Source of the DNA: Nematostella vectensis
Lineage: Eukaryota; Cnidaria; Anthozoa; Actiniaria; Edwardsiidae
Direction of reading: 5' to 3'
Length of the DNA: 64,000 nt
NCBI RefSeq assembly: GCF_932526225.1
Contig: NC_064045.1
Span: forward strand, 7,324,498-7,388,497
How positions within the stretch are numbered: position 1 is the first letter of the stretch; each line of letters begins with the position of its first letter. Positions 51,301 through 60,573 of the stretch are shown here, one piece after another. The notes under the pieces were generated by a model that ran no database searches, had not been told where the DNA came from, and worked only from the letters and a program-made list of their open reading frames with translations. The position numbers and the translations under genes were made by a program.

Positions 51301-51896
51301 TCAGCTACTCTCCCATTATTGCATCAGTTGGGCGTACAATGACTCTAAACATATAGGTGCGTATTTGGAAACCAGAAACAAATTGCATCATAATTTAGTC
51401 TGTGCGTCATATAAAACCCCATGGTTAATCCCGAATAAGAGCCGGGTAGCAGGCTACGCCATGGTCAGATACTTTCTTTATGCGAAATAGCTAACAAAAC
51501 ATGGATGACATTTCTAAAAATTACAAAAAGAGAAATTCAGAACAAATGTTAATCCTGTCATAAGTCAAGACAGAGCTCTAGCTCGCCCACTATAAAAAAT
51601 TCCATGTCCTTCGCTTTCTACAAAGATATCTACTGTACTAAGGTTTTCTTTGGTAATTTGATGTTTTACGATTCCTTGTCAATTTGTCTTTTACTGTTTA
51701 TTTGTTGAATTGGGATCTCCATTAATACCACGCTACATTGTAATGCTATGCTATCTGAATAAACATGAATTACAAATTACATGTGCATAACAACATGTTA
51801 GTCTTGGTAATATTGCATGTTAAAATCGATTTCGTTTAATTCATTATTATTTTTTCGTATTTCCTATCCACAGGCCTCTCAAGTGTTGGATTCTAG
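42342..51896 (+). CDS. LCMT1: LCMT1, leucine carboxyl methyltransferase 1 (12 coding exons)
   Basis: SAM-dependent carboxyl methyltransferase that methyl-esterifies the C-terminal leucine of the PP2A catalytic subunit, controlling B-subunit assembly; cytosolic. Coding exons: 42342-42403, 42505-42593, 46277-46398, 47160-47236, 47913-47965, 48056-48158, 48667-48787, 49135-49182, 49567-49620, 50936-51027, 51259-51356, 51874-51896. All are joined by GT/AG sites and the phases close exactly, giving 313 aa plus stop (human 334). Motifs seen: GYWEDNFIQYFV and PEINRGYYARV (N-terminal substrate region), LGAGFDTLFW (SAM-binding glycine loop), FIEVDF (acidic residue contacting SAM), SDLRDLSAL, FLVECVFVYM, INFEQVNMQDRFGQVM and the C-terminal EKLEFLDEVDLLLQLLSHYC with W. 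Intron 2 (3.7 kb) hosts a LINE, a hAT-like MITE and a 189-bp tandem duplication. Intron 9 hosts a GGTGAG-rich minisatellite. AATAAA at 52048 is the probable poly(A) signal. Confidence 0.95.
42600..43885 (+). pseudogene. LINE (CR1/L2-group) RT C-terminal fragment with 3' UTR and TGTA tail, in LCMT1 intron 2
   Basis: About 285 codons without interruption. The RT thumb and C-terminus are plain: ILNEEGHKISQWYKDNFL, STEMKLLGVTLDDKLNFSLH, KASQKVGVLVRLRNLIP, LPNLTYCHTIWHF, RKLERVQERALRAIFN and YGRHSIRFLGPYIW. The stop is at 43466-43468. A 3' UTR of about 400 bp follows, with TTTG repeats, ending in (TGTA)n at 43866-43880, the tail expected for CR1/L2-type elements. 5'-truncated: endonuclease and RT catalytic motifs are missing. 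Same strand as LCMT1, starting about 10 bp inside the intron 2 donor. Confidence 0.85.
44076..44685. mobile_element. hAT-like MITE with internal CGCGTAATT repeats, in LCMT1 intron 2
   Basis: Ends AGGGCTTCTGGAATTACG and its near-complement CGTAATTCTAGAAGCCCT. Imperfect 8-bp flanks ATAGAATC and ATAGGATA match at 6 of 8 positions. The inside carries about a dozen copies of GCGTAATTTRGC-type words near both ends. No transposase. Confidence 0.65.
45818..46185 (+). repeat. 189-bp tandem duplication in LCMT1 intron 2
   Basis: ATGAAGAATTGACAAAGTCT at 45818 recurs at 46007, and GAAAAAGTCACAC ends each copy (45984 and 46173). The two copies differ at only a few positions, so the duplication is recent. 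The last copy runs to within 100 bp of the exon 3 acceptor. The unit is a multiple of three, so an open frame spans it. Confidence 0.85.
46813..47010. mobile_element. 198-bp MITE with CAGGGTGGTAAAGGG ends, in LCMT1 intron 3
   Basis: Left end CAGGGTGGTAAAGGG, right end CCCTTTACCATCCTG, flanked on both sides by TGTCAA. CAGGG termini suggest a hAT-like family. Interior has repeated GTGAAAC words. Confidence 0.7.
49860..50760 (+). repeat. Purine-rich GGTGAG/GGTAAG minisatellite in LCMT1 intron 9
   Basis: About 0.9 kb of imperfect repeats built from GAGGTGAGATGAGGTAAGG and GGTGAGGT words, almost pyrimidine-free apart from T. The unit is 10-21 bp and higher-order blocks are seen (for example 49960-50040 and 50030-50100). 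Most units contain a consensus-like 5' splice site (GAG|GTAAGG or AG|GTGAG). Confidence 0.9.
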
Positions 51897-52047
51897 CATT
51901 TGTGGTGTTTTGTAAACCTATTTGACGGATGAATGACAAGGAAATGCATTAAGAAGAGAGAAAAAATGAAAAAAAAAAAAACAGACAAACATGTTATGAT
52001 TGATATTTCACAAAATTTGTAACAAAAACGAGAAAGGGAATTATAAA

Positions 52048-52053
52048 AATAAA
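52048..52053 (+). promoter_or_regulatory. Likely LCMT1 polyadenylation signal AATAAA
   Basis: A canonical AATAAA hexamer lies about 150 bp downstream of the LCMT1 stop codon at 51896, in A/T-rich sequence. The position suits a short 3' UTR. Cleavage site not determinable here. Confidence 0.5.
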
Positions 52054-52059
52054 ACAGTT

Positions 52060-52900
52060 GGATGGTGTTAAATGATTTATTTGTTTATAAAATCCGTCAA
52101 ATTCCGAGATAACTTTAAAAATAGAATGTAGTCGTTTTGTAGGATGGATTGAGCTTTAAAGTATCTAAGTAGGTTAAATTTGCTACGATAATGTGCATCT
52201 TATTTCTATTTGTGTTATTTTTATTGCGGATCTAAAACATTCGATACAAAACCTGAGGCAGAATAACTATAGAAAAGGGACATTCATTAACTTAAACCCA
52301 ATTAAGGGCGATGATTAGCTTTCGAGGGCTGCAATTGGTTACTGACTTGTTTTGGACCCTCAACTCTCCGGATGCCCCAAGAGCCGCGAACCTTGTAAAA
52401 CACTTGGAAAAAAAAAACGATTATTGGATAAATATAACTTTAAGTATCGCCTTTGTCCACCAATTCTGCCCCATGAGTCGGATCCAAAATCTTAAACTGT
52501 TTCCCTCCTTGCGATCGATCATACGCTCATGACGATTAGTCAACTGGAGGCTAAAAGAAACCCACGAGCAAGAAACTTATTGTTTTGGAGCCTGTTTGCC
52601 TAACTCGGATCCCTTGTGTTCGTTTTTTTTTGGCGGATCGGCTTTCTCTGTTGTTGATGATCTGACGAAAAACGAAACCCTCCCCTTCTCTGGATTTCCT
52701 TTCCCCAGGCCCTCTTGCCTCATGGCCAACCACAGGAATCCCAAACAGACATTAAGGAGTACAGTAGTTTGAGAAGCGCCCGCTTTTCTTCCGTCGCACC
52801 GCTTGTCGCAAGCAGTTACTACGCTTGTTGCCACATTCACACACCGTCAGGGTAGTCTGATCACCCACGGGGTGCTCCGCAGCGCAGTTTACTAGGTCGT
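52060..52900. other. No gene seen
   Basis: Sequence between the LCMT1 3' end and the pogo-like element. ORFs at 52311 and on the minus strand at 52551-52840 show no recognisable pattern. Confidence 0.4.
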
Positions 52901-52901
52901 A

Positions 52902-54050
52902 CAGTCGAACCTCTATTAAGCGGCCCTCTATTGAGCGGTCACCCTCTATTCAACGGTCATTTACCAATGTCCCGAATTTTCCCCCTTATGTTTACTGTAA
53001 ATTTGACCTCTATTGAGCGGTCACCTCTATTAAGCGGACGCGGTCACCAAAGGAGGGTCCCAATTGGTTGATTTCATTGTTTTTCACCTCTATTAAACGG
53101 TCATCATCAATATTTGTCAGCATGACAACAGATAGTGCACGTCATATTTCGTCATATTTTTAACTGTCTAATCTAATTACTATGGCTAATCGTCTTGTGA
53201 GACTTGTGTGGTCTTGTGCGGATCAGTCGCATCAAATTCCTCGATTACCAATTTCCGCTTTAGCCAGCTAGAAGAAAAACTGTCACCTTCAAATATGTAT
53301 TCACAAGGAATCTCGAGTCCATAGCCACCACCCCTGTTCACCCACTTCCCTTTGACTACGACTTTCTCACAGCTCGTAGGTCTCTTGAGATATTTGTTAA
53401 CCCACGTTGACACCAGTTTGGGAATATGCCTCATAACTTCGTAATCGTCAACTAGAGTATTCGGGTGACCGTCTCCATCCAGCACCGTTTTGTCGGCTTT
53501 TTCTCTTACGATTGCAACAGCATTCGGATCCTTTTTGTTAGTTGGTTCCCGCATAAGTTTGTAAACATCTTCTAGTGCTGGTTCCCACTCAGTCATGTAT
53601 TCATGGTATCCCCGAATGAATGCAACTGGGTCAGATTTGTAAGTTTTTGGGTACGGCAACGCACTGCGAGTTTTTGATTCGACTTCCAAAATCGCGCAAA
53701 CGCTTTATTTCGGATATCGACGGAAATGACGCTTGTAACATCACCTTAACACACTCATTTACTTTACATAACGCCAGCGAAAGTAGCTTAAGCCCATAGA
53801 ATTGGGCAAAGCCACAAGAGCCGCATAGGCAAAAACAAACTGGGCGGTTTCAAACATTTCTGGATCAAATTGGAATGCACCTGGCCCCGTCTTAGGGCTA
53901 ACATGATTGTTACTGTTGTTTATTATAATAAAAAGTTCTTACGTATAATTACAGCCCGATTTACGCTAATTCAGGGGCGAAAATAGCGACCTCTATTAAG
54001 CGGTCACTAAGCTAAGTCCCGGGGGTGACCGCTTAATAGAGGTTCGACTG
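52902..54050. mobile_element. Non-autonomous pogo/Tigger-like DNA transposon with TA target duplication
   Basis: The ends are inverted: left CAGTCGAACCTCTATTAAGC, right its complement ending GAGGTTCGACTG, each flanked by TA. CAGTnGAACC termini with a TA target are typical of pogo/Tigger elements in the Tc1/mariner superfamily. CTCTATTRAGCGGTCA-type words recur in the left subterminal 200 bp (near 52910, 52930, 52945, 53010, 53030, 53085) and at the right end (53990, 54030). No transposase is seen. The only substantial ORF inside is the HIRAN-like one at 53186-53689 on the minus strand. About 1.15 kb long. Confidence 0.85.
53186..53689 (-). CDS. HIRAN-like domain protein, 167 aa, inside a pogo-like transposon
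   Basis: Intact single-exon ORF lying wholly inside the TIR element 52902-54050. The middle of the protein has the HIRAN-type pattern: RGYHEYMTEW, then LMREPTNKKDPNAVAIV, then RHIPKLVSTWVNKYLKRP, then GGGYGLEIPCEYIFEG. HIRAN domains bind DNA or 3' DNA ends in HLTF/Rad5-type helicases and also occur as stand-alone proteins in animal and transposon-rich contexts. The N-terminus is short and the C-terminal 35 residues are acidic and polar. No helicase follows. It may be transposon cargo, or a host-derived exon trapped between TIRs. Assignment rests on motif pattern, not a search. Confidence 0.6.
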   Translation of the reverse strand: MEVESKTRSALPYPKTYKSDPVAFIRGYHEYMTEWEPALEDVYKLMREPTNKKDPNAVAIVREKADKTVLDGDGHPNTLVDDYEVMRHIPKLVSTWVNKYLKRPTSCEKVVVKGKWVNRGGGYGLEIPCEYIFEGDSFSSSWLKRKLVIEEFDATDPHKTTQVSQDD

Positions 54051-54609
54051 TATTGAGAAACAGCGTTGTCAATGTCATATCGAGGAGTGAGACGCCGTAT
54101 ATTCCGCTGGCACAAGCTGCTGTCTACTCTGATATCCGAAGTCACCGGCATCGTAGATGCTCTTCCACTCACTACAATGCCACCCAGTGCGAGCCCCTTT
54201 AACCAATTCCCTGCAACTTCACAAAAATGGACCTCTTCCCACGGAAGAGATGGAGAATGATACTGTATCTTGCAATTATCAATTTTGAGAGCGCATTTAT
54301 CGCTGGGTTATCCCTGGGTTAGCGTTAGCGTTATCCAGGAAACTGCCCCTGGTGGATGATGGAAGCGCACACAGAAACAACTGGCCGCTTGTGTAAAAGA
54401 CATAGGAAGGCGAAGGTCCTTGTGAACCGAGTCTCTTTTCCATTAAGACGGTCACTATTAATGCTTCTGACCACCCATCAAAATGACTACTGACCCAAGC
54501 CTTGACACTTTAGAGGGGATTAAGATGCGCTAACAGATAAAATGGTATCAGCGCACGTCTACTTCTCTTTTACTTCTTCTACTTCTCGTCTACTTTTGGT
54601 TCGTTTTAG

Positions 54610-54854
54610 GTTGATGGGTACGCCAAGGCAACAAACACGGTGTATCAATACATAAAGGGTGCTTCTATCACCAATGTAGGACGTGCTTCATCTCCAGACC
54701 GCTCGTACACGCGCACCAACAAGTACCCAGTCCCATCCCGAACCCTACAAGACCTTGGAGAAAGCTACCGTTAAATCTGGGTGTACGAGGTAGGACACTG
54801 TTCCAGGACTACATAAACTCCCTTTTGAAAAACAAGCAAGAGGTCCTAAGATGA
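54610..54854 (+). pseudogene. Fragment of Polinton/Maverick-type family B DNA polymerase
   Basis: Reading + frame, VDGYAKATNTVYQ is followed after a one-base frame change by a cysteine/histidine-rich stretch (HKGCFYHQCRTC). This is the pattern of the protein-primed PolB segment seen in Polintons and related virus-like elements (VDGY...TNTVYeFhGC..HGC). It then runs to DYINSLLKNKQEVL and a stop. Only about 80 codons survive, with a frameshift and no catalytic motifs. It is an old inactive remnant. Confidence 0.55.
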
Positions 54855-55328
54855 CCGAGCTGGTGTACCGCCATCGCCATCGCCATCGCCGCCACCACCA
54901 ATAACAATATCAATAACAATAGCAGCATCAGCAGCAGCAGTAGTAGTAGTGATAATAACAATAAATATGTTTGGGGTATTCCTTGGTGTTATGTAGAGCT
55001 TTGTTTTTGGCGCTATAGCCTTTGTACTATTTCATTGTCTCGTTCTAAGGTCTTAGTTTTTTGGCTTTTGTTCCATTGTGTTTTTGGTGCTGGTGCTCTA
55101 TATCACCAAGAAACTACCGATGTTTGGGTGTTTGATAAATACCTTGTGCTCTACCTACCTGTATTGCTCTATCTACGTAGTATTGGCTGCATCGGGGTGG
55201 TTTTTCTGCAGCCTCGTATCAATTTTCGTACGGTGTGGGAGCGCTTGCGGTGTCTGTTAGCGTGTTGTGGCGGTCGGATTGAAATTCACTCGTCACACTC
55301 GCTGGCACCCCTTCGTCGTAGCTCGAAC

Positions 55329-55466
55329 ATGAGCAGGAAGACAGAGTCTCAGAAGACGATCAATCGTTTTCTTCAACGAATTTATTACGAACCAAACCAT
55401 CCAACAGAATCCATATGTGTACTGGCTTCGCGAAAACGATGGTATGTGATTGGAGGGGCGGTTTAA
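55329..55466 (+). pseudogene. Remnant of Polinton-type integrase N-terminus
   Basis: An ATG-initiated segment reads INRFLQRIYYEPNHPTES, matching the characteristic start of Polinton/Maverick integrases (a short helix, then IYYdP.HPasf). The frame then degenerates and stops at 55466 before any zinc-binding or DDE motif. It lies about 0.5 kb downstream of the PolB-like fragment on the same strand, supporting a common decayed element. Confidence 0.45.
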
Positions 55467-55629
55467 CGACTGCAACACGTCAGTCTCGAAAAACGGGATC
55501 CGTTTTTTATTGAACGAGTAATCATGACACGCACTTAGACAGACTAAGACCGCACTAAGACCTACCATTGGTCTATATCGTTAAAATTATAAAAAAAAGT
55601 GGTCGATGTTTTTAACAAGCACATGATAA

Positions 55630-56145
55630 AGGCCTCGGGTCAAACGTTTTGGACGTGGACATCATCACAGAGGACGTTACCGAAACAACCATGAGCGTTT
55701 TGGGTAAAGGCGACCAACTGATGATGCGGGGTTTGGCCCAAACTCTTCGACCAAGCGCAGGCCCACATTTCCCGTAGACCTAAATCTGATTCAAGACTTG
55801 TACATGCACTTCAATCTCATGGAAGCCAACCTGGTCCTGGGTAGCAAGGTCAGCAATGTGTTGCGTGTGCTGATTCCCAAGAGCATCCCTGGGAAACTTG
55901 TGAATCGGATTGTTCTAAACCCGTACGCATGCAACTCATCGTCGGTCAGTGCCGGCTCTATAGTTCGATGCAAGGTAAAGGAATCTTCAAACGAGGAGTA
56001 CCCTTTTCAGATCCATAGATTGTGCACAACATGTTTTACGTGAGGACCTTGTCGTCACCGGCACAAGGAGGTGGAGGACGTCGTGTTCCGTATCGCCCTT
56101 GGCTTCAATGTGCTGTACCCCAGGACTATAAAGTACGCATAATCA
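55630..56145 (+). pseudogene. Unrecognised broken coding segment (about 170 codons, frameshift and internal stop)
   Basis: Protein-like text continues across a frameshift near 55780 and one internal stop near 56042: TEDVTETTMSVLGKGDQL, then DLYMHFNLMEANLVLGSK, then VLIPKSIPGKLVNRIV, then AGSIVRCKVKESSNEEYPF, then VEDVVFRIALGFNVLYP. Composition looks like a real former protein, and it lies just after the integrase-like remnant. I do not recognise the family; it may be another gene of the same decayed element. Confidence 0.35.
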
Positions 56146-56292
56146 TAATTAAAACCGTGTTTTAACCTATCTGTTTGTGATGTTCTTTATCTATAGGGGA
56201 AGGGTCCAGAGAAGGTCTTTTGGTCTTTGGTAGCGTACAGGATTGACGATCATCGATTTTGTTGACCTTACACTGTGACGATGGTGCGACCC

Positions 56293-56470
56293 AGCCATGC
56301 ATGCCTAAGTAGAAGCACTTGTACTGTGAAACTGCGAATGGCTCATTATATCATTTATCGTTTATTTGATTGTACCTTTACCACTTGAATAACCGTGGTA
56401 ATTCTACAGCTAATACATGCTAAAAGTCCAGACTTTGGGATGTACAGTATTTATTAGATTCAAAACCAAT
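56293..56470 (+). rRNA. 18S rRNA-derived fragment (5' domain, about nt 30-210), degenerate
   Basis: The text matches the conserved 5' domain of eukaryotic small-subunit rRNA: GCCATGCATGCCTAAG, GCACTTGTACTGTGAAACTG, CGAATGGCTCATTA, TTATCGTTTATTTGATTGTA, AACCGTGGTAATTCTA, AGCTAATACATGC, then GTATTTATTAGATTCAAAAC. Substitutions are present (for example CTAAGTAGAAG and ATTATATCATTTATCG). Homology begins and ends abruptly with no rDNA flanks. It is a dispersed rRNA pseudogene fragment, not an rDNA repeat. Confidence 0.85.
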
Positions 56471-56786
56471 GTTCATAATAATGGAATTCCTGGGTAAACA
56501 CATTGACCACGGGAACTATTTGGTCCATCATGTCATACATAATGAGAAACAACAACGTGGTGTTTCCCATGGCATCAACACTCTGTTTATGTAGCTGTAT
56601 TAAGCGTTTAACCACACGACGTATTCCAGATGATTGGAGACGAACACCAAAGTTGGCTCCGATAATAAGAGCTTTGAAAGGGCAATTGGGCGACATGGCC
56701 GCGGGACTATAAACTATAATGGTAAACTTGTTATCGAGTTTTGCTTGGAAAATTATAGGAACCATCTTTCGACGGAAAAAAAACAT
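56460..56786 (-). CDS. Unrecognised 108-aa ORF next to the 18S fragment
   Basis: Open minus-strand frame with mixed composition (NKFTIIVYSPAAMSPNC, then FGVRLQSSGIRRVVKRLIQL, then MYDMMDQIVPVVNVF). Its 3' end overlaps the rRNA-like fragment by a few bases. No family recognised. It lies among transposon remnants, so it may be chance or a former transposon ORF. Confidence 0.2.
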   Translation of the reverse strand: MFFFRRKMVPIIFQAKLDNKFTIIVYSPAAMSPNCPFKALIIGANFGVRLQSSGIRRVVKRLIQLHKQSVDAMGNTTLLFLIMYDMMDQIVPVVNVFTQEFHYYEHWF

Positions 56787-56819
56787 CTAATCAGGTCGAC
56801 CTCATTGTGATCAAAATGG

Positions 56820-57895
56820 TAAGTGGTGGCGAAGCCTGCAAGATACAAGGGTGTACCGAGGTGCAGACGTTTACAGCGACCATCATCTTCTGGCGGCAAC
56901 CATCAAGCTGAAACTTCGCAAAACAAAGACAGGGTTACCTCGGAAACACATAGGTATATACATTTTCAAGTGCCCCAAGATAAACCAACAGTTAGTATTA
57001 GATCTAAAGAACCTCTTCTCCACTCTTGGCGACATCTATCATGAGTCTGGCGTGGACACCGTATATACCCGTATCGGCCATTCACATCCTAAGCTACAGA
57101 AAGAAAAGAAATAAAAAAAATGGTTAACATCAAACACTTTGGAGAAGATAGTGAAAAGACCCTAAAATCCGAATGCTTATCTCCAAATCACCTAGACCTA
57201 GATCAAGCGCGGCTTGCATATGAGAACAAAGACCATGAAGTCAAGAAAAGTGCAAGGAGGGACGATGGATGGAACGCTTTCGCGAAGATCTCAAGAGACA
57301 GCAACAAGAAGACCCGGCAGAAATCGATCCATTAGAAGTTCTCCTGTACATTGATACCAGTCCGTCTAAGGGGGAGTTATGTGCAGCCACCAGGAGTAAC
57401 GTACTGAAGAATGGAAAAATCCTGTGGAGTTGACATAAACCACGCAAAAATGCTAAAGGCATCTGGGCGTCAGAAACAATACCAGAAGACTGGTTCAGGG
57501 GTCTTATTGTAAAACGTCACAAGAAAGAAACCTTTATAACTATGACAACTGGCGAGATAGCACTATCTGTACCACCCAAAGCGTTCTGTCTCTTCCCTCT
57601 AACAATTGACTCCAAAGTGAGATAAGAATTTGCTGCATTCAGAAAAGAAAGAGGTTGCATAGACCAGTTTTTTGCCCTTAGAAAGATCAACGAGCAATGT
57701 CTAGAATGAACTTTCCGCTTGACATCAATGTTATTGACTTCAAAAAAGCTCTCGACAGTCTGCATCGCGACACTCTATGGAAAATCATTAGGTTTAATAA
57801 CATTTTGAACTCAGATTCATCCTCAACGGGCCTACAACTGTCTCGAAGAGGCGGTCTCGAATCTCAGCCGCATCACTGAAATCGCACAAAAATAA
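56820..57895 (+). pseudogene. Decayed non-LTR retrotransposon: endonuclease end plus partial RT
   Basis: Starts with VYRGADVYSDHHLLAATIKL, carrying the SDH motif of the APE-type endonuclease C-terminus. After several frameshifts and gaps come RT-linker and RT segments: EVLLYIDTSPSKGEL, NVLKNGKILW (57350-57430), PEDWFRGLIVKRHKKE (57485), AFRKERGCIDQFFALRKINEQC (57635-57695) and DINVIDFKKALDSLHRDTLW (57720-57780), the RT block with the first catalytic aspartate. Multiple stops, inactive. The clade is not resolved (RTE/CR1-like by motif). Confidence 0.75.
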
Positions 57896-58139
57896 CTAAA
57901 CAATCTTTAATCTACGTATTCCGGGGATTAATTCGGTGCTAGTTACGTAGGGGTGCGTGATGTATTAAAGGAATAAGAGCGAAATTTTCGTGTTGAATTT
58001 GTGTTCGTTTTAATGTAATGTTTTATGTCGAATTGGCGTTCCGAGTAACTGTGCATATGAAATTCTAAAAAGACTCTCTATTTCACAGTTAGACGTTTTT
58101 ATATAAAACAATAATGCTACGAGGCTACATTTTTGTGAA

Positions 58140-58260
58140 AACTATGTGTGGACGAGTTGACTCTATTTTTGTGGAGGAGTTGACTCTACTTGTGGACGAG
58201 TTGACTCAATTTGTGGACGAGTTGGTTGTGGACGACACGGTTTGTGGACGAAGTGACTGG
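58140..58260. repeat. Short tandem repeat TTTGTGGACGAGTTGACTC
   Basis: Five or six units of 20-27 bp with the core GTGGACGAGTTGACT, decaying at the right. Confidence 0.8.
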
Positions 58261-58389
58261 ATACCCTCAGGCGACTCAGCAGTACGGTTTATGAACCTAC
58301 CATTTTTGCGGAGAACACGAGCATTTTCCGCGTTGTGACCATGTATCAGCGTGAAGCTGAATGTAGGTCTGTCACGACTGCGATGTCTA

Positions 58390-59625
58390 TTCACGGCGTG
58401 AGCGTCGTACCCTCCCATTATCCCCAACGTTTAATCTAGTGAGGGGCTTCGTTATTCGTTCATAATATTCCTTCTGTTTCTGCTGCTGTGCCTTCAGCTC
58501 CACATAAGCATTCTCAACAACTTTAGGCACTAGTGACAGGTAATACTTTAGCATCTGACTCATGAGTAGATGTGCAGGTGAATACTTCAAACCTGTTACA
58601 GGTGTATTGCGATAACCAAGTAGTGCCAGATTAATGCCTCTACCTTCTTCATGTGCTTTCCTAATTGGCTGCTTTGCTGTTCCTGTCATCCGCTCCCCTC
58701 GTCCATTGGATTGTGGGTACTCTGGGCTGAATGTCTTGAACTGGAAGTCCCATTCTGTTTCAAAGTCCTCATCGCAGCACTTGCAAACGGCATGTTAACA
58801 GCAATCATATCATCTGGAATGCCGTGCCTTGCAAATATGGGTTTTGTTGTGTACCATCAGCTCTCCAATACATTACAGGTTTTAGGCACTCTATGACACA
58901 ACCAACACGGGCTCTGCAAGCGAGAAACCTCATGATACTTTGCCCCCGAAAAAGAAAATGTCCATGGCACGTCATGTGGTATGAGTGCTACTTTCTTATT
59001 TCTGGGTTAAAACTTTGCACATGTGGGGCACTTAGCAATCATTTCGTCAATGTCATTAGCTATTCCTGGCCAATACATGGAAGCTCCTGAGCCTGCCTTG
59101 AACTTTTCGATGCCCAAATTGAGACAACTAGCTACCTTTTTCCAGTATTTCAGCTCTCATTGATAAAGTATTACAACTCTCTCACCTTTTAATATCAGCG
59201 GCTCAGCGAAATGTAGCTCATCACGGATTCCCCAATATTGTCTAATATTTGGGTAAGTACTATTACGATTTGCTGGCCAACCTTGCTAGATAGCAGCTTT
59301 CAGCCTAGAGATTGTTTGATCTCCCTCAGATGATTTCTGTAGTTGTGTCAGCCTCTTTTCACTCATCGTTAGGCTCTTTACTAGGCCATGGATCCGCAAT
59401 TCCAACTCGGGTATTTGTGCGTCATCGGTTCCTTTGTCTTGCTTCTCTATCTGGAACCACCTCTGTCCATAAGACACGCTCCAAGACCCTTAGACGAGGC
59501 ATCACACTGAATCACACTGAAATTTGCTTAACTGAGTTAAAAGTCCTCTCATACTCAGGCAGCCAACTTAATTGTGTTTAAAAAGCTCTCTGATTGAAGC
59601 GGTGACAGCAAACATGTTTGGTACG
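58390..59625 (-). pseudogene. Ty3/gypsy retrotransposon pol remnant (RNase H end, integrase)
   Basis: On the minus strand, from high to low coordinate: LSWLPEYERTFNSVKQ (about 59570), a linker with QGWPANRN...YWGIRDELHF (59220-59290), a zinc-finger region ending MYWPGIANDIDEMIAKCPTC (about 59030-59090), FARHGIPDDMIA (about 58800-58850), FSPEYPQSNGRGER (about 58700-58730) and LALLGYRNTPVTGLKYSP...KPLTRLNVGD (58430-58630). This is the standard gypsy RNase H to integrase order. Frameshifts, deletions and stops are frequent. No LTRs identified. Confidence 0.85.
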
Positions 59626-59629
59626 TACT

Positions 59630-60573
59630 TTCCCAAAATGTTTTTTTTTCTACTTTTTATTTAAAATAAGGGAATATGAAAAGGATTTTGCCAAATTTAG
59701 ATGTTAGTAAAAAAAAAATTATGTGACATCAGCATCCGCCATCTTGGATCCGCCATATTGAATTGCCATCTTGGACGAAATGAAAGTTATTTATTTTAAT
59801 CAATAAAAAATAGGTGGTAAAATCTGATGCTTTTTGACAATATTTAATCTTCGTTTCAAGTTTTATTAATGATTTAAGGTGGATATGAAAGTTTTTTGTT
59901 ATTTTTAGAAGCGCTATTTCGAGAAGATCGAAAATTGACAAAAAAAACACCACCAACCCCCCTCTAAAATAGAAAAAAATGTAAATTTTTATTGTGTTTT
60001 TTTCAAAACTTAGTATAAAAAGTTTTTATGACATGGATGTACGTTGAGCACGTCGTATTAATAGTTCATCATAACGACTTAAACCGTTTTGCCTAATTTT
60101 CATCAAACCTGTCTCAAAACGTGGTTGCTATGGTTAGCAGGGTACAAACATCAAAATTTTGTTTACACCAAACTGATTCCAGATAAATTTTAGGAAAAGT
60201 CATCAAATTTTAATGCTCTAGCTAGCCCTACTAGTTCAAAAATTATTACAGATCAAAGGTGCTGGGGGCCTTAAAAGCCCCCCCTCCGGTTTGAATAGGG
60301 TTAATCCGCTTTGTAGGGGTTCTCAGGGATTATTCTCCTTTTAACAGGGATATTAGTATTAGCCTCCTTAGACTGTTGAGCCCTTAGAGGTGTCTCCGGG
60401 ATTATCAAACTTTAAGATGGGTCTATAACTTGGTATTGATGAGTAGTTGGAAGGGGGAGTTGGTTGCAGCGTTTCTGTTACTGCGGTAGGTGTTACTGTG
60501 TTTTCAGCTTTCATTTGATTTACCATCCATTTAGATCTCTGTAATAACTGTTCTAGTAGTAAGATAGTAGTAA
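59630..60573. other. Unclassified repeat-like sequence
   Basis: AT-rich block with CCATCTTGGATCCGCCATATTG at 59750 and GGCCTTAAAAGCCCCCC at 60268. The minus frame 60368-60610 is open for 80 codons (proline/threonine-rich, ending KFDNPGDTSKGSTV) but is not recognised. Likely old transposon sequence. Confidence 0.35.

Noticed and set aside
56293..56470. Functional rRNA gene
   Set aside because: Only the 5' domain is present, with many substitutions and no rDNA flanks.
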